A stretch of DNA of 17,915 nt, from contig UQGL01000041.1 in assembly GCA_900540595.1 (NCBI GenBank), positions 1-17,915 on the forward strand, given 5' to 3'. The stretch comes from an uncultured Oscillospiraceae bacterium (GTDB lineage Bacteria > Bacillota > Clostridia > Oscillospirales > Ruminococcaceae). A program made the position numbers and the translations under genes. The notes under the pieces are model-generated. The model saw only the letters and a list, made by a program, of their open reading frames with translations. It ran no database searches and had not been told where the DNA came from. Positions 6,695 through 14,578 of this stretch are shown here, in pieces. Numbering within the stretch: position 1 is the stretch's first letter; every line of letters begins with the position of its first letter.

Positions 6695-6778
6695 AACATA
6701 AGTACAACTTTGAATATGCAGAGATTCTGCGGCAGACAGGACGAATGCCGATAGTTATACGCGAGGGGAAAAACGGTT

Positions 6779-8896
6779 GTGGAAGTATTATTGACAGGCA
6801 ATACAAGCTGTGTTACAAAGGCGTGGATCGAGGCGGCCTTTCCGCAGGATCATGTCCTGATTGCAGGATATGAAAAGTCGCAGGACCCCCATTTAAAGGC
6901 GATTGCGCTGGACAACAAGAGACTGCTGTCGCAGCTGACGGATACCTACGAGTTTGACTGCATCGTGTATTTTTCGCAGTACCTGATCCCTCACAATGAG
7001 CAGGTCGGTGAACTGGAACGGCTGCGCCATGTGCTGCAGATCAACCGTGAGCGCCCGGTCCGCATACTGTATCTGGCCGGGCCGGAAAGTGTCGTTACCC
7101 CCGAGACGGGCAAGACCATCATGGCAAAAGCTGCGGAGGAGCTTTGCCGTCACTACGCAATGACCAGTCAGGTGCAGGTCAAAGTGCTGCACATGCCGTA
7201 TCTCTACGGAACGGACGGTGCGGGCGGCGGACAGGGCTTTGCACCGCTGTTTGAGCAGATGGAGGCAGGCAAGCTTTGCTTTGATGAACAGGCACAAAGC
7301 CCGCTGTACGCCCTCTGCAGCGAGGATCTGGCAGAGTTGGTGCCCCGTATTTATGACGCTTGGACTCCCGAATGGGAGGAGTTTACCGTGCCCGTGGTGT
7401 TCGATGTGAACTACAGCCATCTGGGCGAAAAATTGCAGCAGCTTTGCCCCGGCCTGCAGGTCAGTTATGGGCAGGATTCCCCGATGTATTACCCGGCCGA
7501 TGACGGCTTGCTGCGCAAGCGTTATGGGTGGTTCCCCCGGTATGCTCTTTTGGATGACATGCCGGAGCTGTACGGACGCTGGAAGGAGGCACGCACCCCG
7601 AAACGGGACCTGCTCGGGCGGATATGGAATACCTTGCGCACCCGCCGCAGGCTTTTGGCTGCGGCAGAAATTGCAGCGGCCTGGCTGGTGACGGAACTGC
7701 TTGTGCAGATGACCGCTACACAGGCGCAGTTCCGCATGGTCGATTTTCGGCTGGCATTCATCGTGCTGGTGGGCACGATGTACGGCCTGAATGCAGGCGT
7801 GCTGGCGGCGCTGCTGGCCTCGCTTTCTCTGATGCTGGGGTACCTGCAGCAGGGGACAACGCCGCTGCTGCTTTTCTACGATCCCGCCAACTGGCTGGCT
7901 TTTATCGTCTACTTTATCGCGGGCGCACTGTGCGGTTATGTTCAGATGCAAAATGCAGAATCCATCCGCTTTGTACAGCAGGAAAATGAGCGTCTTAAAG
8001 ATCGTTTGCGCTTTGTGCGCAGGCTGTATCAGGACACTCTGGAGGATAAGCAGATGTTCCGCCGCCAGATTCTGGGCAGAAAGGACAGCTTCGGCAAAAT
8101 ATATGATGTGACCCGCCAGCTTGACGACATGCAGCCGGAAAAGCTGTACTATAAGACCGTCCAGATTATGGAGGATGTTCTGCAGAACAAAAGTCTCGCG
8201 GTCTACCATCTGGACGACAACCGCCACTTTGCCCGGATGATGGCCTGCAGCCCCGGCTTTAAGGGGAACATGCCGCGCTCAATCGAGACAGAGCAGTATC
8301 TGCCTGTGCTTCGCGCTATCGAGCAGGAGGGACTGTGGGTCAATCGCGAGTTGATCCCCGAGATGCCGATGTACGCTGCGGCGGTGCGCGAAAATGGGCG
8401 GGCCGTAGTGCTGGTCGTTCTTTTTGACGCGGTGGATGACCAGCTTACGCTCTATTACCAAAACCTGTTCCGCATCCTGTGCGGTCTTGCAGAGACGGCA
8501 CTGGTGCGCGCCTTTGAATATGAGAATGCAGTATATAACGAGCAGCATCTGCCCGGAACGCGGGTGCTGCGCCCGGCTGCATTCGCCGCTAAGCTGGATG
8601 CTGCCTGCACCCTCAAGGAAGAAAAGATGGCACAGCATCTCTTGCTGCGGGTCACGGATACCTTTGAAAATGAGACCCGTCTGTACGCTGCTTTGGACCA
8701 TGCGATTCGCAGCAGCGATGCGGCGGGGCGGGGACCGGACGGCAGATTGTACCTGCTGCTGAATCAGGCTGAAGAAAGCGAACTGCCGATCATCGAACAG
8801 CGCCTGCAGAAGCATGGCATCTCAGCGCAGCCGGTCCCGTTTGAGCAGCAGCTTGCGCTGGCCGCAGCCGCAACGCAGGAAGGGGAGCAGAGATGA
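6779..8896 (+). CDS. pelD: PelD-like c-di-GMP receptor with N-terminal SDR-like domain
   Basis: A 705-aa inner-membrane protein. Residues 1-265 resemble an NAD-epimerase/SDR fold, but the glycine motif is broken (TGNTSCVTKA) and no YxxxK catalytic pair is seen. Membrane helices fill about 293-388 (three to four spans). A coiled coil follows (395-430), then a GAF-like domain (about 440-575), then a degenerate GGDEF domain (about 590-690). In that domain an RSSD (644-647) sits where diguanylate cyclases keep the c-di-GMP inhibitory site, while the active-site GGDEF is replaced by GPDGR (652-656). This predicts binding without synthesis, as in Pseudomonas PelD. The start is GTG with GAGGGG upstream. 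Its TGA overlaps the pelE ATG (ATGA). Role: switch that activates Pel synthesis when c-di-GMP is bound. Confidence 0.87.
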   Translation: MEVLLTGNTSCVTKAWIEAAFPQDHVLIAGYEKSQDPHLKAIALDNKRLLSQLTDTYEFDCIVYFSQYLIPHNEQVGELERLRHVLQINRERPVRILYLAGPESVVTPETGKTIMAKAAEELCRHYAMTSQVQVKVLHMPYLYGTDGAGGGQGFAPLFEQMEAGKLCFDEQAQSPLYALCSEDLAELVPRIYDAWTPEWEEFTVPVVFDVNYSHLGEKLQQLCPGLQVSYGQDSPMYYPADDGLLRKRYGWFPRYALLDDMPELYGRWKEARTPKRDLLGRIWNTLRTRRRLLAAAEIAAAWLVTELLVQMTATQAQFRMVDFRLAFIVLVGTMYGLNAGVLAALLASLSLMLGYLQQGTTPLLLFYDPANWLAFIVYFIAGALCGYVQMQNAESIRFVQQENERLKDRLRFVRRLYQDTLEDKQMFRRQILGRKDSFGKIYDVTRQLDDMQPEKLYYKTVQIMEDVLQNKSLAVYHLDDNRHFARMMACSPGFKGNMPRSIETEQYLPVLRAIEQEGLWVNRELIPEMPMYAAAVRENGRAVVLVVLFDAVDDQLTLYYQNLFRILCGLAETALVRAFEYENAVYNEQHLPGTRVLRPAAFAAKLDAACTLKEEKMAQHLLLRVTDTFENETRLYAALDHAIRSSDAAGRGPDGRLYLLLNQAEESELPIIEQRLQKHGISAQPVPFEQQLALAAAATQEGEQR

Positions 8897-9810
8897 ACCT
8901 GACCGCTTTGGCACTGGTGCTGCTATTGCTGCATCTGCTGGTGTGTCTGCTGCTGTGGAGAATGGTACGGAAGGGTCTTTTGGATGCCCAGGGGTATTTT
9001 CTTCCGTTTATGCTGCTGATCCCATTTTGGGGACCGATCTGTGTACTGCTGCTGACCACGCGCAACGCCCTGACAGACAGGGCTGTCACCCCGCCGGATT
9101 TGGAAAAGCTGCGCATCAACGAAGAACTGTTCCGCAGCATTCTGGTTGAGAACCGTGAAGCGCGTGAGACCACCGTGCCGCTTGAGGAGGCGCTGATCGT
9201 CAACAGTGCCGAGCAGCGGCGCAAGCTGATTTTCTCGGTGCTGAACGATGACCCGATGCAGTATTATGATCTGCTGCAGCAGGCGCGTATGAATGAGGAC
9301 AGCGAGGTCGTACATTATGCTGCGACGGCGATGGCGCAGATCTCCAAGCAGGCCGATCTGACCCTGCAGCGCCATGAGGCAGATTATGCAGCCAAGCCCA
9401 ATGACCCGGAGGTGCTGGCGGCTTACAGCCGGTATCTCGGCGAATATCTTGATTCCGGTCTGGTGCAGGGACGCGCTGCAGAGATCCAGCAGCGCCAGCT
9501 TATCCGGCTGCTGAAGCAGCAGCTTACAGCAGGGTTGGATTTCAGGCTGGGCTGCCGTCTGGCACAGGCGTATCTGGTAATGCAGGAATATGACGAGGCA
9601 GAGCGCGTGCTGGAAAAGCTTACCGCACAGTGGCCCCAGCGTGAGGAGCCGTGGCTGCTTCGCCTGCGCAGTGCAGCAGACCGCAAAGACGGTGATGCCC
9701 TGCGAAAAACCATACATAATATACAGGAGCAGGATGTCTACCTGAGCGCCAAAGGCCGCGAGACGCTGCGCTTCTGGCAAAACGAAAAAGAAGGAGATGA
9801 CAGGGTGTGA
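8893..9810 (+). CDS. pelE: PelE-like membrane scaffold with helical repeats
   Basis: A 305-aa protein. Two hydrophobic segments (about 4-23 and 36-56) anchor it in the membrane. Residues about 105-300 are helical: a HEAT-like stretch around VVHYAATAMAQISK, then TPR-like helices such as LAQAYLVMQEYDEAERVLEKL. In known Pel systems PelE bridges PelD and PelG/PelF in the synthase complex (established). The assignment rests on architecture and position more than on sharp motifs. It overlaps pelD by 4 nt at its start and pelA by 3-4 nt at its end (GTGA). Confidence 0.78.
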   Translation: MNLTALALVLLLLHLLVCLLLWRMVRKGLLDAQGYFLPFMLLIPFWGPICVLLLTTRNALTDRAVTPPDLEKLRINEELFRSILVENREARETTVPLEEALIVNSAEQRRKLIFSVLNDDPMQYYDLLQQARMNEDSEVVHYAATAMAQISKQADLTLQRHEADYAAKPNDPEVLAAYSRYLGEYLDSGLVQGRAAEIQQRQLIRLLKQQLTAGLDFRLGCRLAQAYLVMQEYDEAERVLEKLTAQWPQREEPWLLRLRSAADRKDGDALRKTIHNIQEQDVYLSAKGRETLRFWQNEKEGDDRV

Positions 9811-11666
9811 AGCGTGTACAGGATTGGCTTTTGCGTTTCCGCTGGCAGAAGCTGCTGCTGGTGTGGGGCGTATTTTTGCTGATTGCCGCCGTTCTGTTTG
9901 CGGAGCGCAGTGGCGTGCAGTATACCCATACCCGTTTTCGCCTGTCGTATCTGGCGCAGGAACAGGCCATCTCCAAGGCGCAGGCGCTGCAGGAGCAGCC
10001 CGCCACCTGCCTGCTGCTCTGTGATACAAGGCAGAGCGGTGTGGACGATGCAAGAGAGCTTTTTACACAGCTTCTGCAGGACATGAAGGTTGCCGCCGAT
10101 GTGGTCGATCTGGCCGAAGTCTCGGTGAATGATCTGCCCGCACCGGAAAACTATCAAACCGCTGTTGTGCTCATGCCCAATGTTGAACCTTTGGGAGAGG
10201 AACTGCTCCGCCTGATGAACTGGGTCGAGGACGGCGGCGGCCTGCTGTTTGGTATGAGTCCTTCCAACGACCGGTATTTTAATGTGGTCTCCGCCAAGTT
10301 GGGGGTGCTGTCCACCTCCGGTGAGTACAAGCAGGCAGAGAGCATTGTGCCGGCCGAGGGCTTTATGCTGGGCGGCGGGCAGCGCTACGAGCTTTCCGAC
10401 CCGTTTGACTCCTCACTGGCAGTGGCCCTGCGCGAGGATACTGAGGTATATGCCACAACCGGGGATGAAAAGGTCCCCCTGATCTGGGGCCACCGTCAGG
10501 GCTGTGGGCGCATCGTGGTGGACAACATTGGTATCTATGACAAAGTCATGCGCGGTTTTTATGCAGCATCCTACAGCCTGCTACAGGATGCCGTGGCTTA
10601 CCCTGTCATCAACAGCGCTGTCTTTTATCTGGACGACTTTCCTTCCCCGGTGCCGGGAGGGGACGGCACCTATATCCGGCGGGATTACGGTCTGAGCATC
10701 AGCAATTTTTATTCGCAGGTCTGGTGGCCCGATCTGACCCAGTTGGCGGAGCGCTACGGCATCCGCTATACCGGTGTGATGATCGAAAACTACGAGGACG
10801 ACACTTTGTCCGCGCCTGAACGGCAGGCCGATACCGAGCAGTTCCGCTACTTTGGTGGTCTTTTGCTTCGTCAGGGCGGCGAGATCGGCTACCATGGCTA
10901 CAACCACCAGCCGCTCTGTCTGCCGGATACTGATTACGGTGATGCCTACGCCTATAATCAATGGCCCAATGCCGATGCCATTACTGCGGCGATGGACGAA
11001 CTGATTGCGTTTCAGAAAGCCGTTCTGCCTTATGCCGAAGGCTCGGTCTATGTGCCGCCCTCGAACATTCTTTCGGCAGCGGGACGCGAGATCCTGGGCA
11101 CCCGTGTGCCGGGCATCCGCACCATTGCCAGCACATATTTTGAGGATAGCTCCGGCCTGCCCTATGTGCAGGAATTTGATGTTGCACCGGACGGCATCGT
11201 TGAGCAGCCGCGCATTGTTTCCGGCGGCATGGTAGGGGACAGCTATATGCGGCTGGCAGCTGTCAGTGAGCTGAATATGCATTATGTCAGCACACATTTT
11301 ATGCACCCGGACGACCTCTTGGATGAGGACCGCGGTGCAGCCGAGGGCTGGGAGGTCTACAAGGGCGGACTGGTGGACTATCTGAACTGGCTGGAAAAAG
11401 CCGCTCCGCACCTGCGCAAGCAGACAGGAACCGAATGCTCCGGCGCAGTGGAGCGCTTTGCCGCACTGACGGTCACAACCACAGGCACCAATGATGCGTG
11501 GGAGCTGACGCTCGGCAATTTTCACGATGAGGCGTGGCTGTTGTTCCGCGCCAATGACGGCGTACCCGGCACAGTCACCGGCGGGCAGCTGACACTATTG
11601 ACCGGCAACCTGTATCTGCTCAAGGCAGAGCAGCCGACCGTGCAGATCTTGCGGCAGGAGGGGTAA
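9807..11666 (+). CDS. pelA: PelA-like membrane-anchored polysaccharide deacetylase (deacetylase-only form)
   Basis: A 619-aa protein. A single N-terminal membrane anchor (about 15-31) has no cleavable signal visible, so the rest is likely extracellular. Residues 65-260 form a flavodoxin/GATase-like domain. A CE4-type deacetylase domain follows at about 268-510: FYLDDFPSP (273-281) gives the metal and catalytic aspartates D276/D277, YHGYNHQP (362-369) the H363 and H367 pair, YVPPSN (415-420) the substrate-groove motif, and STHFMHPDD (495-503) the closing histidine motif. There is no N-terminal glycoside hydrolase domain as in Pseudomonas PelA, matching the deacetylase-only PelA of Gram-positive Pel clusters. 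It removes acetyl groups from N-acetyl-galactosamine or -glucosamine units. The GTG start overlaps the pelE stop. Confidence 0.85.
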   Translation: MKRVQDWLLRFRWQKLLLVWGVFLLIAAVLFAERSGVQYTHTRFRLSYLAQEQAISKAQALQEQPATCLLLCDTRQSGVDDARELFTQLLQDMKVAADVVDLAEVSVNDLPAPENYQTAVVLMPNVEPLGEELLRLMNWVEDGGGLLFGMSPSNDRYFNVVSAKLGVLSTSGEYKQAESIVPAEGFMLGGGQRYELSDPFDSSLAVALREDTEVYATTGDEKVPLIWGHRQGCGRIVVDNIGIYDKVMRGFYAASYSLLQDAVAYPVINSAVFYLDDFPSPVPGGDGTYIRRDYGLSISNFYSQVWWPDLTQLAERYGIRYTGVMIENYEDDTLSAPERQADTEQFRYFGGLLLRQGGEIGYHGYNHQPLCLPDTDYGDAYAYNQWPNADAITAAMDELIAFQKAVLPYAEGSVYVPPSNILSAAGREILGTRVPGIRTIASTYFEDSSGLPYVQEFDVAPDGIVEQPRIVSGGMVGDSYMRLAAVSELNMHYVSTHFMHPDDLLDEDRGAAEGWEVYKGGLVDYLNWLEKAAPHLRKQTGTECSGAVERFAALTVTTTGTNDAWELTLGNFHDEAWLLFRANDGVPGTVTGGQLTLLTGNLYLLKAEQPTVQILRQEG

Positions 11667-11667
11667 G

Positions 11668-13092
11668 ATGCGAATCTGTCTTGTGCTGGAGGGGTCATAC
11701 CCATATGTCCACGGCGGTGTTTCAACCTGGATGCACAGCTATATACAGGCCATGCCGGAGCATGAGTTTGTGCTGTGGGTGATCGGTGCCAAGGCTGCGG
11801 ACCGCAGCCGGTTCGTCTATGATCTGCCGGGCAATGTTGCAGAGGTGCATGAGGTGTTTCTCGACGATGCGCTGCGCCTGTACGGTGAGCAGCGTCCCGT
11901 GCATTTTACCCCGCAGGAGCATGAGGCCCTGCGCGAACTGGTACGCCTTGGGCACCCCGACTGGGAGATTTTGTTCCGCCTGTTTCAGGAAAAAAAGGTG
12001 CATCCGCTCTCCCTTTTGCAGAGCCGCGAATTCATGGGCCTGTTTACCGAGGTCTGTCAACAGGAGTACCCGTATGTTGCCTACGCTGATGCGTTTCATA
12101 CCATGCGGTCGATGCTGCTGCCGGTTTTGTATCTGATCAGTGGAGAGGTACCGAAGGCGCAGGTCTATCACGCCATTTCCACAGGCTACGGCGGTCTGCT
12201 TGCCTGCTTGGGCGGCTGTATGCACCATGCACCGGTTCTTCTGACAGAGCATGGCATCTATACCCGCGAGCGCGAAGAGGAAATCATCCGTGCCGAGTGG
12301 GTCGTGCCGTCCTTCAAGAACCGCTGGATACGGTTTTTCTATATGCTGTCGGAGGAAATTTACCGCCGCGCCTACCGCGTCACCAGTCTGTTTACCAATG
12401 CGCGGCGCACCCAGATCGAGATGGGCTGCGCAGCTGAAAAGTGCATCGTGATCCCGAATGGCGTGCAGTATGAGCGGTTCTATCAGATTCCCCTGAAGCC
12501 AAAGGACGACTGGGTGGACATCGGTGCGGTGGTTCGTTTGGCACCGATCAAAGATGTAAAAACGATGATCTATGCGTTTTTTGAACTGAGCGCCCGGCAA
12601 AAAAATGTGCGGCTGCACATTATGGGCGGTGTCGATGATGAAGAATACGCCCGGGAATGCTATGCGCTGGTGGAGCAGCTTGAACTGAAAAACCTGATTT
12701 TCACCGGCCGTGTCAATGTGGTGGAGTATATGCAAAAGCTGGATTTCACCATATTGACCAGCATCTCGGAGGGGCAGCCGCTCTCGGTGCTGGAATCGCT
12801 GGCCGCCCGGCGTCCCTGCGTCACCACCGAAGTCGGCTGCTGCCGCGAGCTGCTGGAGGGCGCACCCGGAGACACCTTCGGCACGGCAGGGTACTGCGTG
12901 CCGCCGATGTATCGTCAGGGACTGGCCGATGCCATGGAGCGCCTCTGTGCCAGTCGCGCCCGGCGTGAGGAAATGGGCGAAATCGGCAGAAAACGCGTGG
13001 AGCGGTATTACCGTCATGAGCAGATGCTGGCCAACTACCGCGCCCTGTATGCGGATACAGCCAAGACATATCATCTGGCGGAAACACGATAA
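11668..13092 (+). CDS. pelF: PelF glycosyltransferase (GT4)
   Basis: A 474-aa cytoplasmic GT-B enzyme that polymerises the Pel chain from UDP-sugars. Visible: an N-terminal MRICLVLEGSYPYVHGGVST block (HGGVSTW at 15-21) characteristic of PelF, TEHGIYTRER (193-202), PNGV (263-266), the domain-2 opening IGAVVRLAPIKDVKTMI, and SEGQPLSVLES, which supplies the E-x7-E motif (E368 and E376) of GT4 retaining enzymes. The length agrees with other PelF proteins. The ATG lies 1 nt after the pelA stop, with AGGAGGGG inside the end of pelA, so translation is coupled. It works with PelG, PelE and PelD in the membrane-bound synthase. Confidence 0.93.
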   Translation: MRICLVLEGSYPYVHGGVSTWMHSYIQAMPEHEFVLWVIGAKAADRSRFVYDLPGNVAEVHEVFLDDALRLYGEQRPVHFTPQEHEALRELVRLGHPDWEILFRLFQEKKVHPLSLLQSREFMGLFTEVCQQEYPYVAYADAFHTMRSMLLPVLYLISGEVPKAQVYHAISTGYGGLLACLGGCMHHAPVLLTEHGIYTREREEEIIRAEWVVPSFKNRWIRFFYMLSEEIYRRAYRVTSLFTNARRTQIEMGCAAEKCIVIPNGVQYERFYQIPLKPKDDWVDIGAVVRLAPIKDVKTMIYAFFELSARQKNVRLHIMGGVDDEEYARECYALVEQLELKNLIFTGRVNVVEYMQKLDFTILTSISEGQPLSVLESLAARRPCVTTEVGCCRELLEGAPGDTFGTAGYCVPPMYRQGLADAMERLCASRARREEMGEIGRKRVERYYRHEQMLANYRALYADTAKTYHLAETR

Positions 13093-13105
13093 AAGAAAGG
13101 AACCC

Positions 13106-14578
13106 ATGGCAGGTATTGGATTTGAACTGAAAAAGCTGTTCCGGCGCAAGGGACTGTTTGCCACCCTGCGCGCCTACGGCTATGCGGGCGTCATCTGCAC
13201 AGGGCCGATGCTGCTGGGCGTACTGCTGCAGGTCGGCATGCTGGTGCTGTGCGGCTGGGCCGGGGCAGCCCGCGCGGATCAGGATCTGCTGGTCTGCATG
13301 GTCACCTACACGCTGCTGGCCAGTCTGACCGTCACGAGCTTTTTCTCAATGCCGGTCACGCGCTTTCTGGCAGATATGCTGTATGAGGAGCAGGAGCAGA
13401 CGATTTTGCCCTCGTTCTGGGGCAGTAATACGCTGCTTTTGGTGGGCGGCTGTGCTGCTTACGGCATTTTTCTGATCTTCTCGGGGGCTACGCTGATGCA
13501 GGGGTTGCTCTGTCTCTGGCTGTTTGCCGAGATGATCGTAAATTGGAACGCGATGAGTTACCTGACTGCCGTCAAAGACTATCGCGGTATTCTGTGGGCC
13601 TTTGTGGCGGCGATCGGTATCTCGTTCGGGTTGGGATACCTATTGATCTTCCTCCTCGGCGCGCCGGTTTTGGAGGGCTTTCTCTTTGCAATCACAGTTG
13701 GCTACGGCTGCATGATGCTGCTGGAGACACTGCTGCTGCACCGCTATTTTCCCCAAAGCAAGGAAAGCCCCTGGACCTTTCTGCGCTGGGTGGACCGTTT
13801 TTTGCCATTGGCGTTTACCGGTTTGTTTACCAATCTGGGCCTGTTCGCCCACCTTGTTATTATCTGGGCAGGGCCGATCGGCATACAGGTCAAGGGGCTG
13901 TTTTACGGCGCGCCCTACCACGATGTACCCGCGATGCTGGCATTTTTAAGCATCCTGATCACCACAGTCAACTTTGTGGTCTCTGTGGAAGTCAACTTTT
14001 ACCCCAAATACCGTGCATATTACAGCCTGTTTAACGACGGCGGTGTTGTGGGCGATATTGTGACCGCCGAGGAGGAAATGCTGGCGGTGCTTAACCGGGA
14101 ACTGTACTATACGGCGCTCAAGCAGCTGTTCGCCACGGCTGCGGTCATCTCGCTGGAAAACACGCTGCTGGAGCTGCTGCCGCTTGGCTTTAATGACCTG
14201 ATGCACGGTTATTTTCGCACCCTCTGCGTGGGGTACGGCCTTTACGCCATCGGCAATACCGTTATGCTGATCCTGCTGTATTTTACCGATTATCTTGGTG
14301 CAGTGCTGGCCTCAGGGGTATTCGCGGCTGCGGCAGCGGTGGGAACGCTCATCTCGCTTTTCTTTGACCAGGCGTTTTATGGGTTTGGCTTTCTGGCAGG
14401 TGCGGCGGTGTTTTTTCTGTTGGCGCTGCTGCGGCTGGATTATTATACCTCCAGCCTGCCGTACCGTGTGCTGGGGCAGCAGCCAATCGTGGCACAGACA
14501 AAATCCGGAAGGTTTACAAAATTAGCATTGTTTTTGGAAAAAGCAGCGGAAAGAGGGGAATCTGATGCAAAGAAGTAA
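13106..14578 (+). CDS. pelG: PelG multi-spanning exporter of the Pel synthase
   Basis: A 490-aa integral membrane protein with about 12 hydrophobic segments, MATE/MOP-flippase-like. It opens with the characteristic MAGIGFELKKLFRRKGL and moves the nascent polysaccharide across the cytoplasmic membrane. A longer frame open from 12929 is out of frame with and inside pelF, so the start is set at ATG 13106, 13 bp after pelF and behind a modest AAGAAAGG site. Its 3' end overlaps the CotH-domain gene by 14 nt. No pelB or pelC (outer membrane export) is present, as expected for a single-membrane cell. Confidence 0.92.
   Translation: MAGIGFELKKLFRRKGLFATLRAYGYAGVICTGPMLLGVLLQVGMLVLCGWAGAARADQDLLVCMVTYTLLASLTVTSFFSMPVTRFLADMLYEEQEQTILPSFWGSNTLLLVGGCAAYGIFLIFSGATLMQGLLCLWLFAEMIVNWNAMSYLTAVKDYRGILWAFVAAIGISFGLGYLLIFLLGAPVLEGFLFAITVGYGCMMLLETLLLHRYFPQSKESPWTFLRWVDRFLPLAFTGLFTNLGLFAHLVIIWAGPIGIQVKGLFYGAPYHDVPAMLAFLSILITTVNFVVSVEVNFYPKYRAYYSLFNDGGVVGDIVTAEEEMLAVLNRELYYTALKQLFATAAVISLENTLLELLPLGFNDLMHGYFRTLCVGYGLYAIGNTVMLILLYFTDYLGAVLASGVFAAAAAVGTLISLFFDQAFYGFGFLAGAAVFFLLALLRLDYYTSSLPYRVLGQQPIVAQTKSGRFTKLALFLEKAAERGESDAKK

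Larger units (their letters stand above)
6119..6778 (+). other. 660-bp intergenic region between the lyase operon and the pel operon
   Basis: No credible protein gene. In order: the terminator (6155-6195), a stretch with one small hairpin GCGCAC-ATC-GTGCGC (6235-6249), the MITE-like element (6336-6571), an AT-rich stretch with the pel promoter (6666-6694), and an approximately 80-nt leader containing a small GCAGA/TCTGC hairpin (6718-6730). A plus-strand open frame at 6177-6518 has no family resemblance and runs through the repeat element, so I do not call it. Confidence 0.6.

Noticed and set aside
8923..10053. Minus-strand open frame (376 codons) opposite pelE and the start of pelA
   Set aside because: Antisense to genes in a tightly packed operon with overlapping stops and starts; no motif seen.
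11722..13164. Minus-strand open frame (480 codons) opposite pelF
   Set aside because: The plus strand carries a full GT4 enzyme with all motifs; the antisense frame is a composition effect.
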